A stretch of 64,000 nucleotides of DNA from Mycolicibacterium setense (lineage in GTDB: Bacteria; Actinomycetota; Actinomycetes; Mycobacteriales; Mycobacteriaceae). Positions 25,126-34,207 of the stretch are shown piece by piece. Below the pieces are notes generated by a model. The model saw nothing but the letters and a program-made list of their open reading frames with translations, was not told where the DNA came from and made no database searches. Within the stretch, counting starts at the first letter, position 1; each line of letters begins with the position of its first letter. Both the position numbers and the translations under genes were made by a program. The DNA is taken from positions 248,001 to 312,000 of the forward strand of contig NZ_JTJW01000003.1 of assembly GCF_000805385.1 (NCBI RefSeq), in the 5' to 3' direction.

Positions 25126-26730
25126 ATGCCAGAAGCCCACACAGTCGATGTCCTCGTGGTCGGATACGGAGCCGCCGGGGTCTGTGCTGCCCTGGAGGCG
25201 CGGTCGCGAGGTGCCGACGTATTGGCTATCGACCGATTCAATGGCGGCGGCGCAACTCAGGTGTCCGGCGGGATCATCTATGCCGGTGGCGGCACCTGGG
25301 TGCAGCGTCAAGCCGGTGTGGACGACAACGCCGATGCGATGTACGCCTACCTGCAGGCTGAGATCGGCGATGCCGTGCGACCCGAAACGCTCCGACGTTT
25401 CGTCGACACCAGCCCGGCGATGATCGATTGGCTCACCGAACATGGCGTGCCGTTCGAAGCGTCGGTGTGTCCGTACAAGACGTCCTACCCGAACAACAAG
25501 TACTACCTGTACTACTCGGGCAGCGAGAACTCCGGGCGTTTCCGTGCGATCACGCCGCCGGTGCAACGAGGTCACCGGGCCAAGGGGCCGGGCGCTTCGG
25601 GCAAGAAGATCTATCAACCTCTGGCCGAATCGGCGGCGACCCACGGAGTCCGCACGCAGTTCCACACTCGCGCTGTCGCGTTGTTGACCAACTCGGACGG
25701 CCGGGTGATCGGCGTGCGCGCCAGCACGCTCGCCGATGCGCCGGCCTGGGTCCGCCACCGCTATCGCGCGTATGCCGAGCTCGCGATCAAACCGGGCATC
25801 TACTACCCGCCGCTGCGGGCCGCGATGGAGAAGCTCCTGAACCGCCTGGAGCGCAGGTATGCCCGCACGGTCGACATTCATGTGCGCCAGGCGGTCATCC
25901 TCAGTGCGGGCGGCTACATCGCGAATCGTGAATGGATCGCCGAACACGCGCCGCAGTACCGCGACGGGCTTCAGCTCGGCACCAGTGCCGACGACGGCGG
26001 CGGAATCACTCTCGCAGCCGACGTCGGTGCCGCCGTCGATCGCCTCGACAACGTCTCGGCCTGGCGATTCATCACCCCACCGAGCGCGTTCCTGGGCGCG
26101 CTCGTCGTCAACGAAGGTGGACAACGATTCATCGACGAGACCCGCTACGGCGCGGCCGTCGGTCACGCCATGATTCAAGACCACGGCGGCCGAGGCTGGA
26201 TTCTGGCGGATCAGCGGCTGCTCGACGAGGCACGCGCGCAGCTTCCCACGCAGGCGATCTGGTTCCAGCGCCTGCAGATGGAAGCCATGCTGCGCACCGA
26301 CCGGGTCGTCGGGGACACCCTGGAGGAGGTGGCGGCCAAGGCCGGCGTCGATCCAACGGGCCTGCGGGCCACAGTCGAGGCCCACAATGCCGCGGCCGCG
26401 GGCGGCCTGCCGGATCCGCTGGGTAAGCCCGCCGAGTTCGTGCGGCCCGTCGAGCAGGGGCCGTTCTCGCTGATCGCGATCTCCGTCAAGCGCAGCCTGA
26501 TCAACCCGTGCCCGATGTTCACCCTCGGCGGCTTGATCGTGGACGAAGATACCGGGTCAGTGAAAACGCCTGCAGGGCAGCCGATTCCCGGGCTGTATGC
26601 GGCGGGACGCACTGCGATAGGGATCTGCGCGAACTCCTATGTCAGTGGGCTGTCGCTGTCCGATTGCGTCTTCTCGGGGCGGCGGGCCGCAGCGCATGCC
26701 GTCGAACTGGAAGCCGCACCGTCGCCGTAG
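25126..26730 (+). CDS. FAD-dependent oxidoreductase, ketosteroid-dehydrogenase/fumarate-reductase superfamily
   Basis: A 534-residue flavoprotein. The N-terminal FAD-binding fold has VDVLVVGYGAAGVCAALEA and an acidic strand end AIDRF. GGATQVSGGIIYAGGG is typical of the 3-ketosteroid-1-dehydrogenase/fumarate reductase group. The C-terminal GLYAAGRTAIGICANSYVSG closes the FAD site. AGGGAGAG precedes the ATG at 25126; earlier in-frame codons run through the operator and are not used. It is likely to desaturate or reduce a cyclic, perhaps steroid-like, substrate and to be controlled by the divergent TetR. Exact substrate unknown. Confidence 0.88.
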   Translation: MPEAHTVDVLVVGYGAAGVCAALEARSRGADVLAIDRFNGGGATQVSGGIIYAGGGTWVQRQAGVDDNADAMYAYLQAEIGDAVRPETLRRFVDTSPAMIDWLTEHGVPFEASVCPYKTSYPNNKYYLYYSGSENSGRFRAITPPVQRGHRAKGPGASGKKIYQPLAESAATHGVRTQFHTRAVALLTNSDGRVIGVRASTLADAPAWVRHRYRAYAELAIKPGIYYPPLRAAMEKLLNRLERRYARTVDIHVRQAVILSAGGYIANREWIAEHAPQYRDGLQLGTSADDGGGITLAADVGAAVDRLDNVSAWRFITPPSAFLGALVVNEGGQRFIDETRYGAAVGHAMIQDHGGRGWILADQRLLDEARAQLPTQAIWFQRLQMEAMLRTDRVVGDTLEEVAAKAGVDPTGLRATVEAHNAAAAGGLPDPLGKPAEFVRPVEQGPFSLIAISVKRSLINPCPMFTLGGLIVDEDTGSVKTPAGQPIPGLYAAGRTAIGICANSYVSGLSLSDCVFSGRRAAAHAVELEAAPSP

Positions 26731-26797
26731 GGGGCTGTTGCGGCTTCCGGGCAGCGACTGGCGCTTATCGTCTCGCCCCATTACCTTCCGTGAGGTG

Positions 26798-27775
26798 ATG
26801 TCCTCAGCTGCTGGCGCAGTCGCGCGGTTGGTCGCCCCTTTCCTGACAGTTGCCGCCGTGGTCGGCGCGGGTCTCGTTGCCGAGCCGGCGCCCATGGTGC
26901 GCCTGGCCAGTGACGGCAACCCGCTGGAGGGGCATTCCTTCTACGTCAATCCCTCGTCGAAGGCCATGCGCGCGGCACAAAGCGACCCGAGCCCCGAGCT
27001 GCAGGCGATCGCCAATACTCCGACGGCGTACTGGATGGACAACGTCTCCAGCCCGGCGGTGGACGCCAAGTACATCGCCGCGGCCCAGGCCGCCGGCACC
27101 ATGCCGATCCTGGCGCTGTACGGCATCCCACACCGTGACTGCGGAAGCTATGCCGCGGGTGGATTCGGATCGGCAGGTGCTTACAAAGGTTGGATCGACG
27201 GGGTGGCCGCCGCCATCGGTGGTGGGCCGGCCGCAGTCATCCTCGAACCAGATGCGCTCGCCATGGCCGACTGTCTGTCGGGTGATCAGCGCGAGGAACG
27301 CTACAACCTGATGAGCTACGCCGTCGACACCCTGACCCGCAACCCGGGCACCGCACTGTATGTCGATGCGGGTCACTCCCGTTGGGTGGCCGCCGATGAA
27401 ATGGCCAACAGGCTCAACCGGGTTGGTGTGGCCAAGGCGCGCGGATTCAGTCTCAATACCGCCAACTTCTTCACCACTGAAGAGGAAATCGGTTACGGCG
27501 ACGCGATTTCGGGCCAGACGGGTGGCAAGCCCTACGTCATCGATACGTCGCGCAATGGTGCCGGACCGGCCGAGGGCGAGATGTACTGGTGCAACCCCAG
27601 CGGCCGGGCCCTCGGCGCAGCGCCGACCACGGCGACCGGAAACGGCAACGTCGACGCCTTCCTGTGGGTCAAGCGTCCCGGCGAGTCCGACGGCTCGTGT
27701 GGTACGGGCGAGGCATCCGCGGGAACCTTCGTCAACCAGTACGCCATCGATCTCGTCCGGAAGGCGCACGGGTAG
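26798..27775 (+). CDS. glycoside hydrolase family 6 (endoglucanase/cellobiohydrolase type)
   Basis: A 325-residue exported enzyme. The signal peptide is about 1-35 (VARLVAPFLTVAAVVGAGLV). The GH6 catalytic domain begins GHSFYVNPSSKAMRAA. The catalytic acid region is VILEPDALAMADC, and the C-terminal part contains the conserved NTANF, YVIDTSRNG, WCNPSGRALG and WVKRPGESDGSC. No carbohydrate-binding module is present. GH6 cellulases occur in most mycobacteria; the natural substrate is uncertain, perhaps a beta-1,4-glucan in the capsule, biofilm or environment. The gene appears monocistronic and lies 67 bases after the flavoprotein. Confidence 0.9.
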   Translation: MSSAAGAVARLVAPFLTVAAVVGAGLVAEPAPMVRLASDGNPLEGHSFYVNPSSKAMRAAQSDPSPELQAIANTPTAYWMDNVSSPAVDAKYIAAAQAAGTMPILALYGIPHRDCGSYAAGGFGSAGAYKGWIDGVAAAIGGGPAAVILEPDALAMADCLSGDQREERYNLMSYAVDTLTRNPGTALYVDAGHSRWVAADEMANRLNRVGVAKARGFSLNTANFFTTEEEIGYGDAISGQTGGKPYVIDTSRNGAGPAEGEMYWCNPSGRALGAAPTTATGNGNVDAFLWVKRPGESDGSCGTGEASAGTFVNQYAIDLVRKAHG

Positions 27776-27791
27776 CCGACGGGCCGTTGGC

Positions 27792-28418
27792 CTACTGAGG
27801 CGGTGGGGCTACCTCGCACTCGGCGAGCATCGGTGTGGAGAAGTTGACCGATCCCACGCCGCCGAGTGTCATCCCGTTGTCCGCGAGCGTCATCGTCGTC
27901 GTGTAGCGGCAGGTCTGGTTCACCGTCAGGCCGGTGAGGAATTCGACGTCGTAGGTGTACAGGAACGAACGCACGAGCTGGTTCGGATCCCAGGGCACGT
28001 CGAGGGCGAAACCGAGAGATGACGCGGACAGGGCGTTGAGCAGTCGGGGACCCACCTCGCCGATGCCCGGGGTGAGATAGAACGGGGCACCGTCGAGCTT
28101 GGTGCCGGACACGCTGACACTTCTGATCCGATAGCCGGTGGTGCCCGAGGGGATGAGTGGGCCGCGTCTGATGTTGGTGCTGAACAGGATTGAGTAGTTG
28201 GTGCCGCCGACGATCGCTGTCGTGCTGAAACTCGTCGAGGTGAACTCCTGCGGCAGCTGAGCCGCGCAATTGCCGACCTTGCCGGATGGATCACCGCATT
28301 CCGGTGGTGCCGCAAGGGCAACTGGTGCAATGACTGCGGCCCCGATGACGGGCACGGTGACGGCTGCGCTGCGGATGAACGTGCGTCGGGAGAACGCACT
28401 TCCTGAACGATTGGTCAT
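27792..28418 (-). CDS. Tat-exported protein of unknown function
   Basis: A 208-residue protein starting at ATG 28418 with a strong AAGGAGGAAG ribosome site. The N-terminus is a twin-arginine signal, FSRRTFIRSAAVTV, with cleavage near ALA-APPECG. The mature domain is rich in beta strands, Ser and Thr, with two pairs of Cys (CGDPSGKVGNC and QTC...AEC). I recognise no family. It probably folds in the cytoplasm before export, as Tat substrates do. It is convergent with the GH6 gene. Confidence 0.8.
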   Translation of the reverse strand: MTNRSGSAFSRRTFIRSAAVTVPVIGAAVIAPVALAAPPECGDPSGKVGNCAAQLPQEFTSTSFSTTAIVGGTNYSILFSTNIRRGPLIPSGTTGYRIRSVSVSGTKLDGAPFYLTPGIGEVGPRLLNALSASSLGFALDVPWDPNQLVRSFLYTYDVEFLTGLTVNQTCRYTTTMTLADNGMTLGGVGSVNFSTPMLAECEVAPPPQ

Positions 28419-28594
28419 TGGTCTTCCTCCTTGTTCGCTCGTACTTTCTGGCTCTCCAATTTCGAAGCTACAAGGGTGGCCCGCGATTCGGCGGGGATTG
28501 GCGCTGCTCACACGGCGGTTGGGAGCTGTGTGAACAGGCCCTTACCGGACGGATACGGCCGGGAAACTGAATCGCCGGTGGACAGTGCCACCGT

Positions 28595-28885
28595 ATGGCG
28601 ATGACGGCAGAACCTGTTGATCCATTCTGGCATCGGCCGGTGGCCGCGCCCGCTCCCATGCTGAATCGGGCTCCCCGGGCCGGGGCTGACGTGCGTCAGG
28701 CACAAGCGTTCATCGTGCTGCTCGAAGCTGAAATGGCCGACGTCCAGTCACAGTTGGCGCGGATCGAGGAGCGGGTCAGGCTCGGTCGTCCTGGCGCGCA
28801 TCATCATCAGATTGCGGTGCGCGCACGGCTCAACGAGGTGCAGCGCCTACTCGATGCCCTCATTTTCCGCTTCCCTTGCGCCTGA
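28595..28885 (+). CDS. small hypothetical coiled-coil protein
   Basis: A 96-residue ORF. After a Pro/Ala-rich start, residues 35-90 form a heptad-like helical region (AFIVLLEAEMADVQSQLARI and RARLNEVQRLLDAL), consistent with a short coiled coil. It overlaps the convergent FMN-binding gene by 26 bases at the 3' end. There is no clear ribosome site, and the ATG is near a possible leaderless start. No domain recognised. Confidence 0.5.
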   Translation: MAMTAEPVDPFWHRPVAAPAPMLNRAPRAGADVRQAQAFIVLLEAEMADVQSQLARIEERVRLGRPGAHHHQIAVRARLNEVQRLLDALIFRFPCA

Positions 28886-29531
28886 GCTTCCAGTCACCGA
28901 TCGCGGCCAGACGTCGGCGCTGCTGGGCCGCGGCGGCGTTGTCCAGACCGTGGCCGCGCTGTTCGAGGTTGTCGATGACGCGCTCCCGGTGCTCGACGGG
29001 GTTGGCATCGTCGTACTTGAACTTTGCTTCCACCCGCACCACCTCCAGGCGGATCCCGCGAATGCCGGGCAGCATCCGCCCGTAAGGGTCTTCCCCGACG
29101 GCGACGGTCGCGTGGCGGCCCTCGGGCTGGAAGTCGGCGAGCTGAGCGGACAGGATCCGGACCTTGTCTTCCGCATCATCGAGAATCGTTGGGCGGCAGA
29201 CGAACTGCACTGATGAGTAGTAACTCGTGGGCACCCCGTCCTCATCGGGACCACCCGCCTTGGCGCGCCAGTAGGTGGGGATGAAGGCGTAGTCACCGAT
29301 CACCGTCATGCGCACCTCGATGGCAGCTTCCAGGTGCGGCCAGACCGGGTTGGGTCGGGCCAGATGCAGCAGCAGTTCGGTGCCCGCATGGGTGAACTGG
29401 GTGGGCACCATCACCGGCGCGGCAGCGGGGTCGAGGTTGTTGACGCCCAGGATCCCGAATCGATCGGTGCCGGCCAGCCAGTTCTGCCATTCGGCCTCGT
29501 CGAGAGCGGCGTCCCACGGGTGGATCAGCAT
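28860..29531 (-). CDS. FMN-binding protein of PaiB/negative-regulator type
   Basis: A 223-residue protein with a flavin-reductase-like/PaiB split-barrel fold. FGILGVNNLD, ELLLHLARPNPVWP and PTYWRAKAGGPDEDGVPTSY resemble the FMN-binding negative transcriptional regulator family. GIRGIRLEVVRVEAKFKYDD fits the conserved C-terminal strand. It begins 1 base after the stop of the XRE-cupin gene, so they form an operon. PaiB homologues are linked to polyamine or stress responses, but a direct regulatory role here is unproven. Confidence 0.82.
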   Translation of the reverse strand: MLIHPWDAALDEAEWQNWLAGTDRFGILGVNNLDPAAAPVMVPTQFTHAGTELLLHLARPNPVWPHLEAAIEVRMTVIGDYAFIPTYWRAKAGGPDEDGVPTSYYSSVQFVCRPTILDDAEDKVRILSAQLADFQPEGRHATVAVGEDPYGRMLPGIRGIRLEVVRVEAKFKYDDANPVEHRERVIDNLEQRGHGLDNAAAAQQRRRLAAIGDWKLRRKGSGK

Positions 29532-29532
29532 G

Positions 29533-30132
29533 TCAGTCTCCTCGGGGTCGTTGGGCGGCGCCCACGCCAGGTTCGAACACGGTCAGGGCGAACCGGGCGG
29601 GTACATCGTGCGGATTGGCGTAACCGTGCTCGACGTCGCCGGGGAAGGACAGTGCATCCCCGGCCTGCAGGGTGATCACCTCGTCGTCGACCTCGACGTT
29701 GATCGCCCCCTCGAGCACGTGAATCAGTTCCTCGGTGCCTGCGGCATGAGCTTCACTGGCATGGCGGTCGCCGGGTCCGAGCGACCAGTCCCACAACTCG
29801 ACAACGTCCGGTGGCGTTGTGCCCGCCACCAGAACGCCACGACCGCCGGCCGCGCCGCTCCACAGTTGTGCGCCGTCGCCGGCGCGGGTGACCTTGACCG
29901 AGCGGGTCTCCGGCGGCTCGACCAGGGCGGGCAAGCCCACTCCGAGCGCGTCGCTGAGCCGCAGCAGTGTCCCGACGCTGGGATTCACCTCGCCGTGCTC
30001 GACGCTGATCACCATGCGCCGGCTCACCGACGCGGCGGCCGCAAGCTGATCGAGCGTCCAGCCGCGTGTGGCGCGTTCCTGTTTCACGCGCGCACCGATC
30101 GCGGTGGCCAGCTTAGCCGCGGCCTCGTCCAT
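29533..30132 (-). CDS. XRE-cupin transcriptional regulator
   Basis: A 199-residue regulator from ATG 30132. The N-terminal helix-turn-helix (about 10-65) is GWTLDQLAAAASVSRRMVIS followed by EHGEVNPSVGTLLRLSDAL. The C-terminal cupin (about 110-180) has EELIHVLEGAINVEVDDEV and GDALSFPGDVEHGYANP. Such proteins sense small molecules through the cupin. Three half-sites of AGTGCAAT type lie just upstream at 30134-30162. It heads an operon with the FMN-binding gene. Confidence 0.9.
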   Translation of the reverse strand: MDEAAAKLATAIGARVKQERATRGWTLDQLAAAASVSRRMVISVEHGEVNPSVGTLLRLSDALGVGLPALVEPPETRSVKVTRAGDGAQLWSGAAGGRGVLVAGTTPPDVVELWDWSLGPGDRHASEAHAAGTEELIHVLEGAINVEVDDEVITLQAGDALSFPGDVEHGYANPHDVPARFALTVFEPGVGAAQRPRGD

Positions 30133-30133
30133 C

Positions 30134-30162
30134 AGTGCAATATAGCGCACTGAAAGTGCAAT
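30134..30162. promoter_or_regulatory. repeated AGTGCAAT half-sites, likely XRE-cupin operator
   Basis: AGTGCAAT at 30134-30141 recurs at 30155-30162, 21 bp apart (two helical turns). Between them, GCGCACT (30145-30151) is an inverted, near-matching half-site. The elements sit directly before the XRE-cupin ATG, so autoregulation is likely. Confidence 0.45.
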
Positions 30163-30288
30163 CTCTCGACGCGGGTCAGCCAGGACGCCTCCACGCAGCG
30201 GAAACGAGTAGCCACCTACGCGTGTGCCGCAAACCGGTGGAGAAAAGACTGGTTACAGCGATATCCCGACGTAAATGAGGTAGCCGTC

Positions 30289-32343
30289 ATGTCGAACGTC
30301 TTCATGGAACCCGACCACTGCCGCTTGGTTCGTCGCGTCGCCGCGATCACCGCCGGTGACCTGACCTCGACGCAGATCGACAAGGTGGTCGGAGGTGACC
30401 TCGATCTGCTCAACAACCTCCCGCAGTCCGGCAAGGACAAGGTGGCCGCCCTGGTCAAGCCTCAGATGAAGGGTGAGCTGGAGAAGATCATCGGTCCGAC
30501 CAGTGACTTCGTGCCGATCTACTACGTGGAGAAGGCCAGGTTGTCCGCGCACGCGGTGGCGCGTGTCATCGACGGCAAGCGCCGGCCACTGGGCACCGGC
30601 GTGATGGTGTCGCCGCGGCTGTTCATGACCAACAACCACGTGATCGCAGATGCCCAGAGCGCGGCATCGGCCTCGATTCAGTTCAACTACCAACTCGACA
30701 TCGACGACGTGCCCGCAGCCGTCAGCGAGTTTCGGCTCGACCCGGCAACTTTCTTCTGGACCAGCGTGGAGGACGAACTCGACGTCTCGCTGATCGCGGT
30801 CGGGCCGCGGAAGGCCGGCGACGGCAACCTGGCTGACTTCGGTTGGAGCCCACTGTCATCGGCGCAGGACAAACACGCCGAAGGCGACCACGTCACGATC
30901 ATCGAACACCCCGACGCCGATTACAAACAGATCGCCTTGCGTGACAACCGGGTGATCGGTCGCGGTAAGAAGGGCGTCACGCTCTACTACGCCGCCGACA
31001 CTCTTCACGGCTCCAGCGGCAGCCCGGTCTTCAACGATCAATTCAGTCTGGTCGCCCTGCATCACGCGGGTGGTGGCCGCAACGACACCGAACTCGAAGA
31101 CGGTCAGCCTGTTCCGGAGGAGTGCAATGAGGGCATCCGGATCAGCGCCATCGTCGACGCCCTACGCATCCGGCACGATCAATTGCCTTCCGGTTTACGC
31201 GATTTACTGGCCGAGGCGCTCAATCCACCGGCCGCCGACACGCCGCTCGAAGGTACCGCGGTGGCGTCCGTTCCGGTCAGCAGTCGCGACGGTGCCTCGG
31301 TGGTCGGAACGTCGCCCACGGTGGTGACCGCCGACTTGGTGTTGCCCCGGCTGGTCATCACCGGCGACATGGCCGGACTTCACTCAGCGCCGCCAGTCGG
31401 CACGATTGCCGAGGACGAATCCGACTCAGTGCGACCATCGGTCCTCGAGCGCAATGACGCACCGAACCCCGACTACAGCAATCGCTCGGGCTACGATCCG
31501 GAGTTCCTGTCCAAAGCCATTGCCGTTCCGTCGATCCCGCCGAAGATGCTGGCACTGTGCGCCGTTCCGAAGGGTCTCAAACGGTCGACAGCCAACGTGG
31601 TTTTGCGCTACCACCACTTCAGCCTGGTGATCCGTGCCGACCGGCGGATGCCGCTGTTCACCATCGTCAACATCGACGGTCGGCGATTGCGCAAGATCAA
31701 CCGTTCGACGGGCGAGGTCGAGGCCGTCGAAACCTGGTACACCGACCCGCGGCTGCGACCCGAACAACAGCTCGACCAGGACGTGTTCGAACGGCAGAAG
31801 CCGCGACTGTTCGACCGCGGACACATGGTGCGTCGCCTCGATCCGGCGTGGGGCAGCCCGGTCGCCGCCAAACAGGCCGCGGACGACACTTTCCACTTCG
31901 CCAACTGCTGCCCGCAGATCTCGGCCTTCAACCAGCACCTGTGGGCCGGCATCGAGAATTACGCCCTCAACAACGCAGGGGCGGAGAAGCGTCAGATCAC
32001 CGTCATCACCGGGCCGGTGTTCGGTGCCGAGGATCCGCTGTATCGGGGTGTCAACGTGCCGCGGCAGTTTTGGAAGATCGTCGTGCGGGTCAGCGCCGTC
32101 GACGGCAACCTCCGCGCCACGGCGTTTCTGGCCGATCAGAACGCGGCATTGGACGCGGCGTTCGGCTCCGACACCGAATCATTCACCGACATCGGCAAAG
32201 TCGTCATGTTCCAGAAATCCGTCGCCGACATCGAGCTCCTCTCCGGGCTGTCGTTCGGTGCGCTCCGCGACCACGACACGATGACAGTGGGACTCGAGGC
32301 CCTTGCGCCGCCGCTGGACTCGTTGGATCAGGCGGGCTGGTGA
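30289..32343 (+). CDS. trypsin-like protease fused to DRGH non-specific nuclease
   Basis: A 684-residue, apparently cytoplasmic protein (no signal peptide). Residues 1-75 are a helical region of unknown type. Residues 95-300 form a trypsin-like protease with triad His117 (TNNHVIAD), Asp165 (ELDVSLIAV) and Ser243 (HGSSGSPVF). A ~100-residue linker follows. Residues about 395-670 are a DNA/RNA non-specific endonuclease of the NUC family. It has DRGH (catalytic His512), followed by MVRRLDPAWG, a metal-ligand Asn in FANCCPQ (about 539), and FNQHLWAGIENY. All catalytic residues appear intact. A self-contained suicide or defence effector is plausible. It is monocistronic, and a GAGG site precedes the ATG. 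Confidence 0.88.
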   Translation: MSNVFMEPDHCRLVRRVAAITAGDLTSTQIDKVVGGDLDLLNNLPQSGKDKVAALVKPQMKGELEKIIGPTSDFVPIYYVEKARLSAHAVARVIDGKRRPLGTGVMVSPRLFMTNNHVIADAQSAASASIQFNYQLDIDDVPAAVSEFRLDPATFFWTSVEDELDVSLIAVGPRKAGDGNLADFGWSPLSSAQDKHAEGDHVTIIEHPDADYKQIALRDNRVIGRGKKGVTLYYAADTLHGSSGSPVFNDQFSLVALHHAGGGRNDTELEDGQPVPEECNEGIRISAIVDALRIRHDQLPSGLRDLLAEALNPPAADTPLEGTAVASVPVSSRDGASVVGTSPTVVTADLVLPRLVITGDMAGLHSAPPVGTIAEDESDSVRPSVLERNDAPNPDYSNRSGYDPEFLSKAIAVPSIPPKMLALCAVPKGLKRSTANVVLRYHHFSLVIRADRRMPLFTIVNIDGRRLRKINRSTGEVEAVETWYTDPRLRPEQQLDQDVFERQKPRLFDRGHMVRRLDPAWGSPVAAKQAADDTFHFANCCPQISAFNQHLWAGIENYALNNAGAEKRQITVITGPVFGAEDPLYRGVNVPRQFWKIVVRVSAVDGNLRATAFLADQNAALDAAFGSDTESFTDIGKVVMFQKSVADIELLSGLSFGALRDHDTMTVGLEALAPPLDSLDQAGW

Positions 32344-32475
32344 GTGTCAACAACAGGAGCGCGTCGTGACGTAGGCACACTTCTGGTTGCTCGATAGCTG
32401 TAAAACTTTGGACTTGCTGGTCCATTTTTCTCGAGTCACGCTCGTGAGGTATCAGCGTGTGACTGGAGGTGTGCA

Positions 32476-33357
32476 GTGAATCTCGGTGAGTTCGGTGTCT
32501 GGCAACCGGCGTATGCCACGACACCCGAAATGGCCAAGCGGATCGAGGACCTGGGCTATACGGCCCTGTGGTTGGGTGGCCCGGAGCCGGATCTTTCGGG
32601 GATCGATGAATTGCTGGCTGCCACGGACCATTTGGTGGTGGCGAGCAGCATCTACAACATCTATCGCGGCGATGCGGAAACATTGACGGCAGAGTACCGG
32701 CGGCTCGAGCGGACCTATCCGGACCGCCTGCTGCTCGGCATCGGAGTGGGCCATCCCGAACAGGTTGGCGAATACCGCACGCCGATGGCGACGTTGACCG
32801 GGTTCCTTGATGCGCTCGATGCACATGCGTTGCCCCGCGAGAAGCGGGCGCTGGCGGCACTCGGCCCGAAGATGCTGGCACTGGCGACCGAGCGCGCCGC
32901 CGGTTCGGTGCCCTACCTCGTTACGCCCGAGCACACCCGTCGCGCAAGGGCGGCGTTGGGGCCTCAGCGGATACTGGCACCCGAACAGAAGGTGGTACTC
33001 GAGTCCGACCCCGAACGGGCGCGTGCTCTCGCTCGTCCGCGGATCAAGCACCCGTATCTCGGATTGGTGAACTACACCAACAACCTACGACGACTTGGCT
33101 TCACGGATGAGGACCTCGCCGGCGACGGCAGTGACCGGTTGATCGACCAGCTCGCCGTCCACGGCGACGCGGCAACGGTCGCGCGCGGATTGCGCGATCA
33201 TCTGGCCGCCGGGGCAAATCACGTGCAGATCCAGGTGGTGGGCGAGCATTCGGCGCCGCATCCGCAGATGCCGGAGGTCCTGCTCCAGGTGTATGACGAC
33301 GACGCGTTCCGGATCTACGAATCCCTTGCCGGGGCTTTGGGAATCGCGCCCAGGTGA
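32476..33357 (+). CDS. LLM class F420-dependent oxidoreductase
   Basis: A 293-residue luciferase-like TIM-barrel enzyme, of the actinobacterial F420-dependent group related to TIGR03620. The motifs are ALWLGGPEPD near the N-terminus, YNIYRGDAE, and RLLLGIGVGHPEQ. A C-terminal GAANHVQIQVVGE-like strand resembles relatives that bind F420. The GTG start is preceded by CTGGAGGTG. It lies alone between the protease-nuclease gene and the convergent kinase gene. Substrate unknown. Confidence 0.9.
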   Translation: MNLGEFGVWQPAYATTPEMAKRIEDLGYTALWLGGPEPDLSGIDELLAATDHLVVASSIYNIYRGDAETLTAEYRRLERTYPDRLLLGIGVGHPEQVGEYRTPMATLTGFLDALDAHALPREKRALAALGPKMLALATERAAGSVPYLVTPEHTRRARAALGPQRILAPEQKVVLESDPERARALARPRIKHPYLGLVNYTNNLRRLGFTDEDLAGDGSDRLIDQLAVHGDAATVARGLRDHLAAGANHVQIQVVGEHSAPHPQMPEVLLQVYDDDAFRIYESLAGALGIAPR

Positions 33358-33363
33358 TCGGTA

Positions 33364-34170
33364 TCAGCGAGTCGTGCTGCCCGCACCCTGCCACACGGTG
33401 TCGAACGGCGCGTTACCGCTGATCCGATCGACGATCCCGGCGGTGGTGAAGTCCTTGGCCAGGCGCACCGCCTCCGGGACGCTGGACCCCTTGGCCAGGC
33501 CGGCGGTGATGGCCGCTGCCAGAGTGCATCCCGCGCCGGCGACGCGGGCGTGTCCCACCTTCGGTGCGCGCAGGATCTCAGCGTCGCTCCCGTCGAAGAG
33601 GACATCGATGGCGTCGTCACCGGGAAACTCGACCCCGCCCTTCACGACAACGTAGGTGGGGCCGAGATCGGCGATGCGTCGGGCCGCCTCGACGAGGTCC
33701 TCGATGGAGGAGATGTCATCCATCCCGGCCAGCGTGCGGGCCTCGAACAGGTTGGGGGTGACCACGCTGGCCATTGGCAGGATCTGGCGGCGCAGGGCGG
33801 TGTCGGTGTCGAGTGCGGCACCGGGCTCCTGGCCTTTGCAGATCAGCACGGGGTCGACGACGATGTGCCGCCACGGTTGGCGGGCGAGAGCCTCTGCGAC
33901 GACGTCGATGGTTGCGGGCGTACCGAGCATGCCGATCTTGACGACGTCGAGGTCATACGCTGACGTCGCGGCTTCGATCTGATCGGCGATCACCTGTGGG
34001 TCGACGGCGACGAATCGGTGGCCCCAATTGTTCTCGGGGTCGAACGAAACGATGCACGTCACGGTGCCCACGCCGTAGGTGCCGTACTGCTGGAACGTCC
34101 GCAGGTCTGCCTGCAGGCCGGCGCCGCCAGTGGCTTCGGATCCGGCGATGACATAGGAGAGGTCCACCAC
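33364..34170 (-). CDS. pdxK: pyridoxal kinase-like, ThiD/ribokinase family
   Basis: A 268-residue sugar/vitamin kinase. The N-terminal AGSEATGGAGLQADLRTFQQ is the ThiD/PdxK signature. The anion-hole region is ARVAGAGCTLAAAI. Cys111 in the flexible lid (VLICKG) and Cys215 in GAGC match the two-cysteine subclass known to act as pyridoxal kinases in Gram-positives, rather than HMP-phosphate kinases. So salvage of pyridoxal to PLP is the better call, with ThiD-like HMP kinase as the alternative. GTG start at 34170. No thi genes are nearby. Confidence 0.82.
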   Translation of the reverse strand: MVDLSYVIAGSEATGGAGLQADLRTFQQYGTYGVGTVTCIVSFDPENNWGHRFVAVDPQVIADQIEAATSAYDLDVVKIGMLGTPATIDVVAEALARQPWRHIVVDPVLICKGQEPGAALDTDTALRRQILPMASVVTPNLFEARTLAGMDDISSIEDLVEAARRIADLGPTYVVVKGGVEFPGDDAIDVLFDGSDAEILRAPKVGHARVAGAGCTLAAAITAGLAKGSSVPEAVRLAKDFTTAGIVDRISGNAPFDTVWQGAGSTTR

Positions 34171-34207
34171 GTGGGTGAGCGTACGCCTCGGTTGCTCGCC
34201 CTCGCGA

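Noticed and set aside
25114..26385. 423-residue ORF on the - strand over the flavoprotein
   Set aside because: No domain and composition typical of a shadow frame. The + strand has a complete FAD-binding protein.
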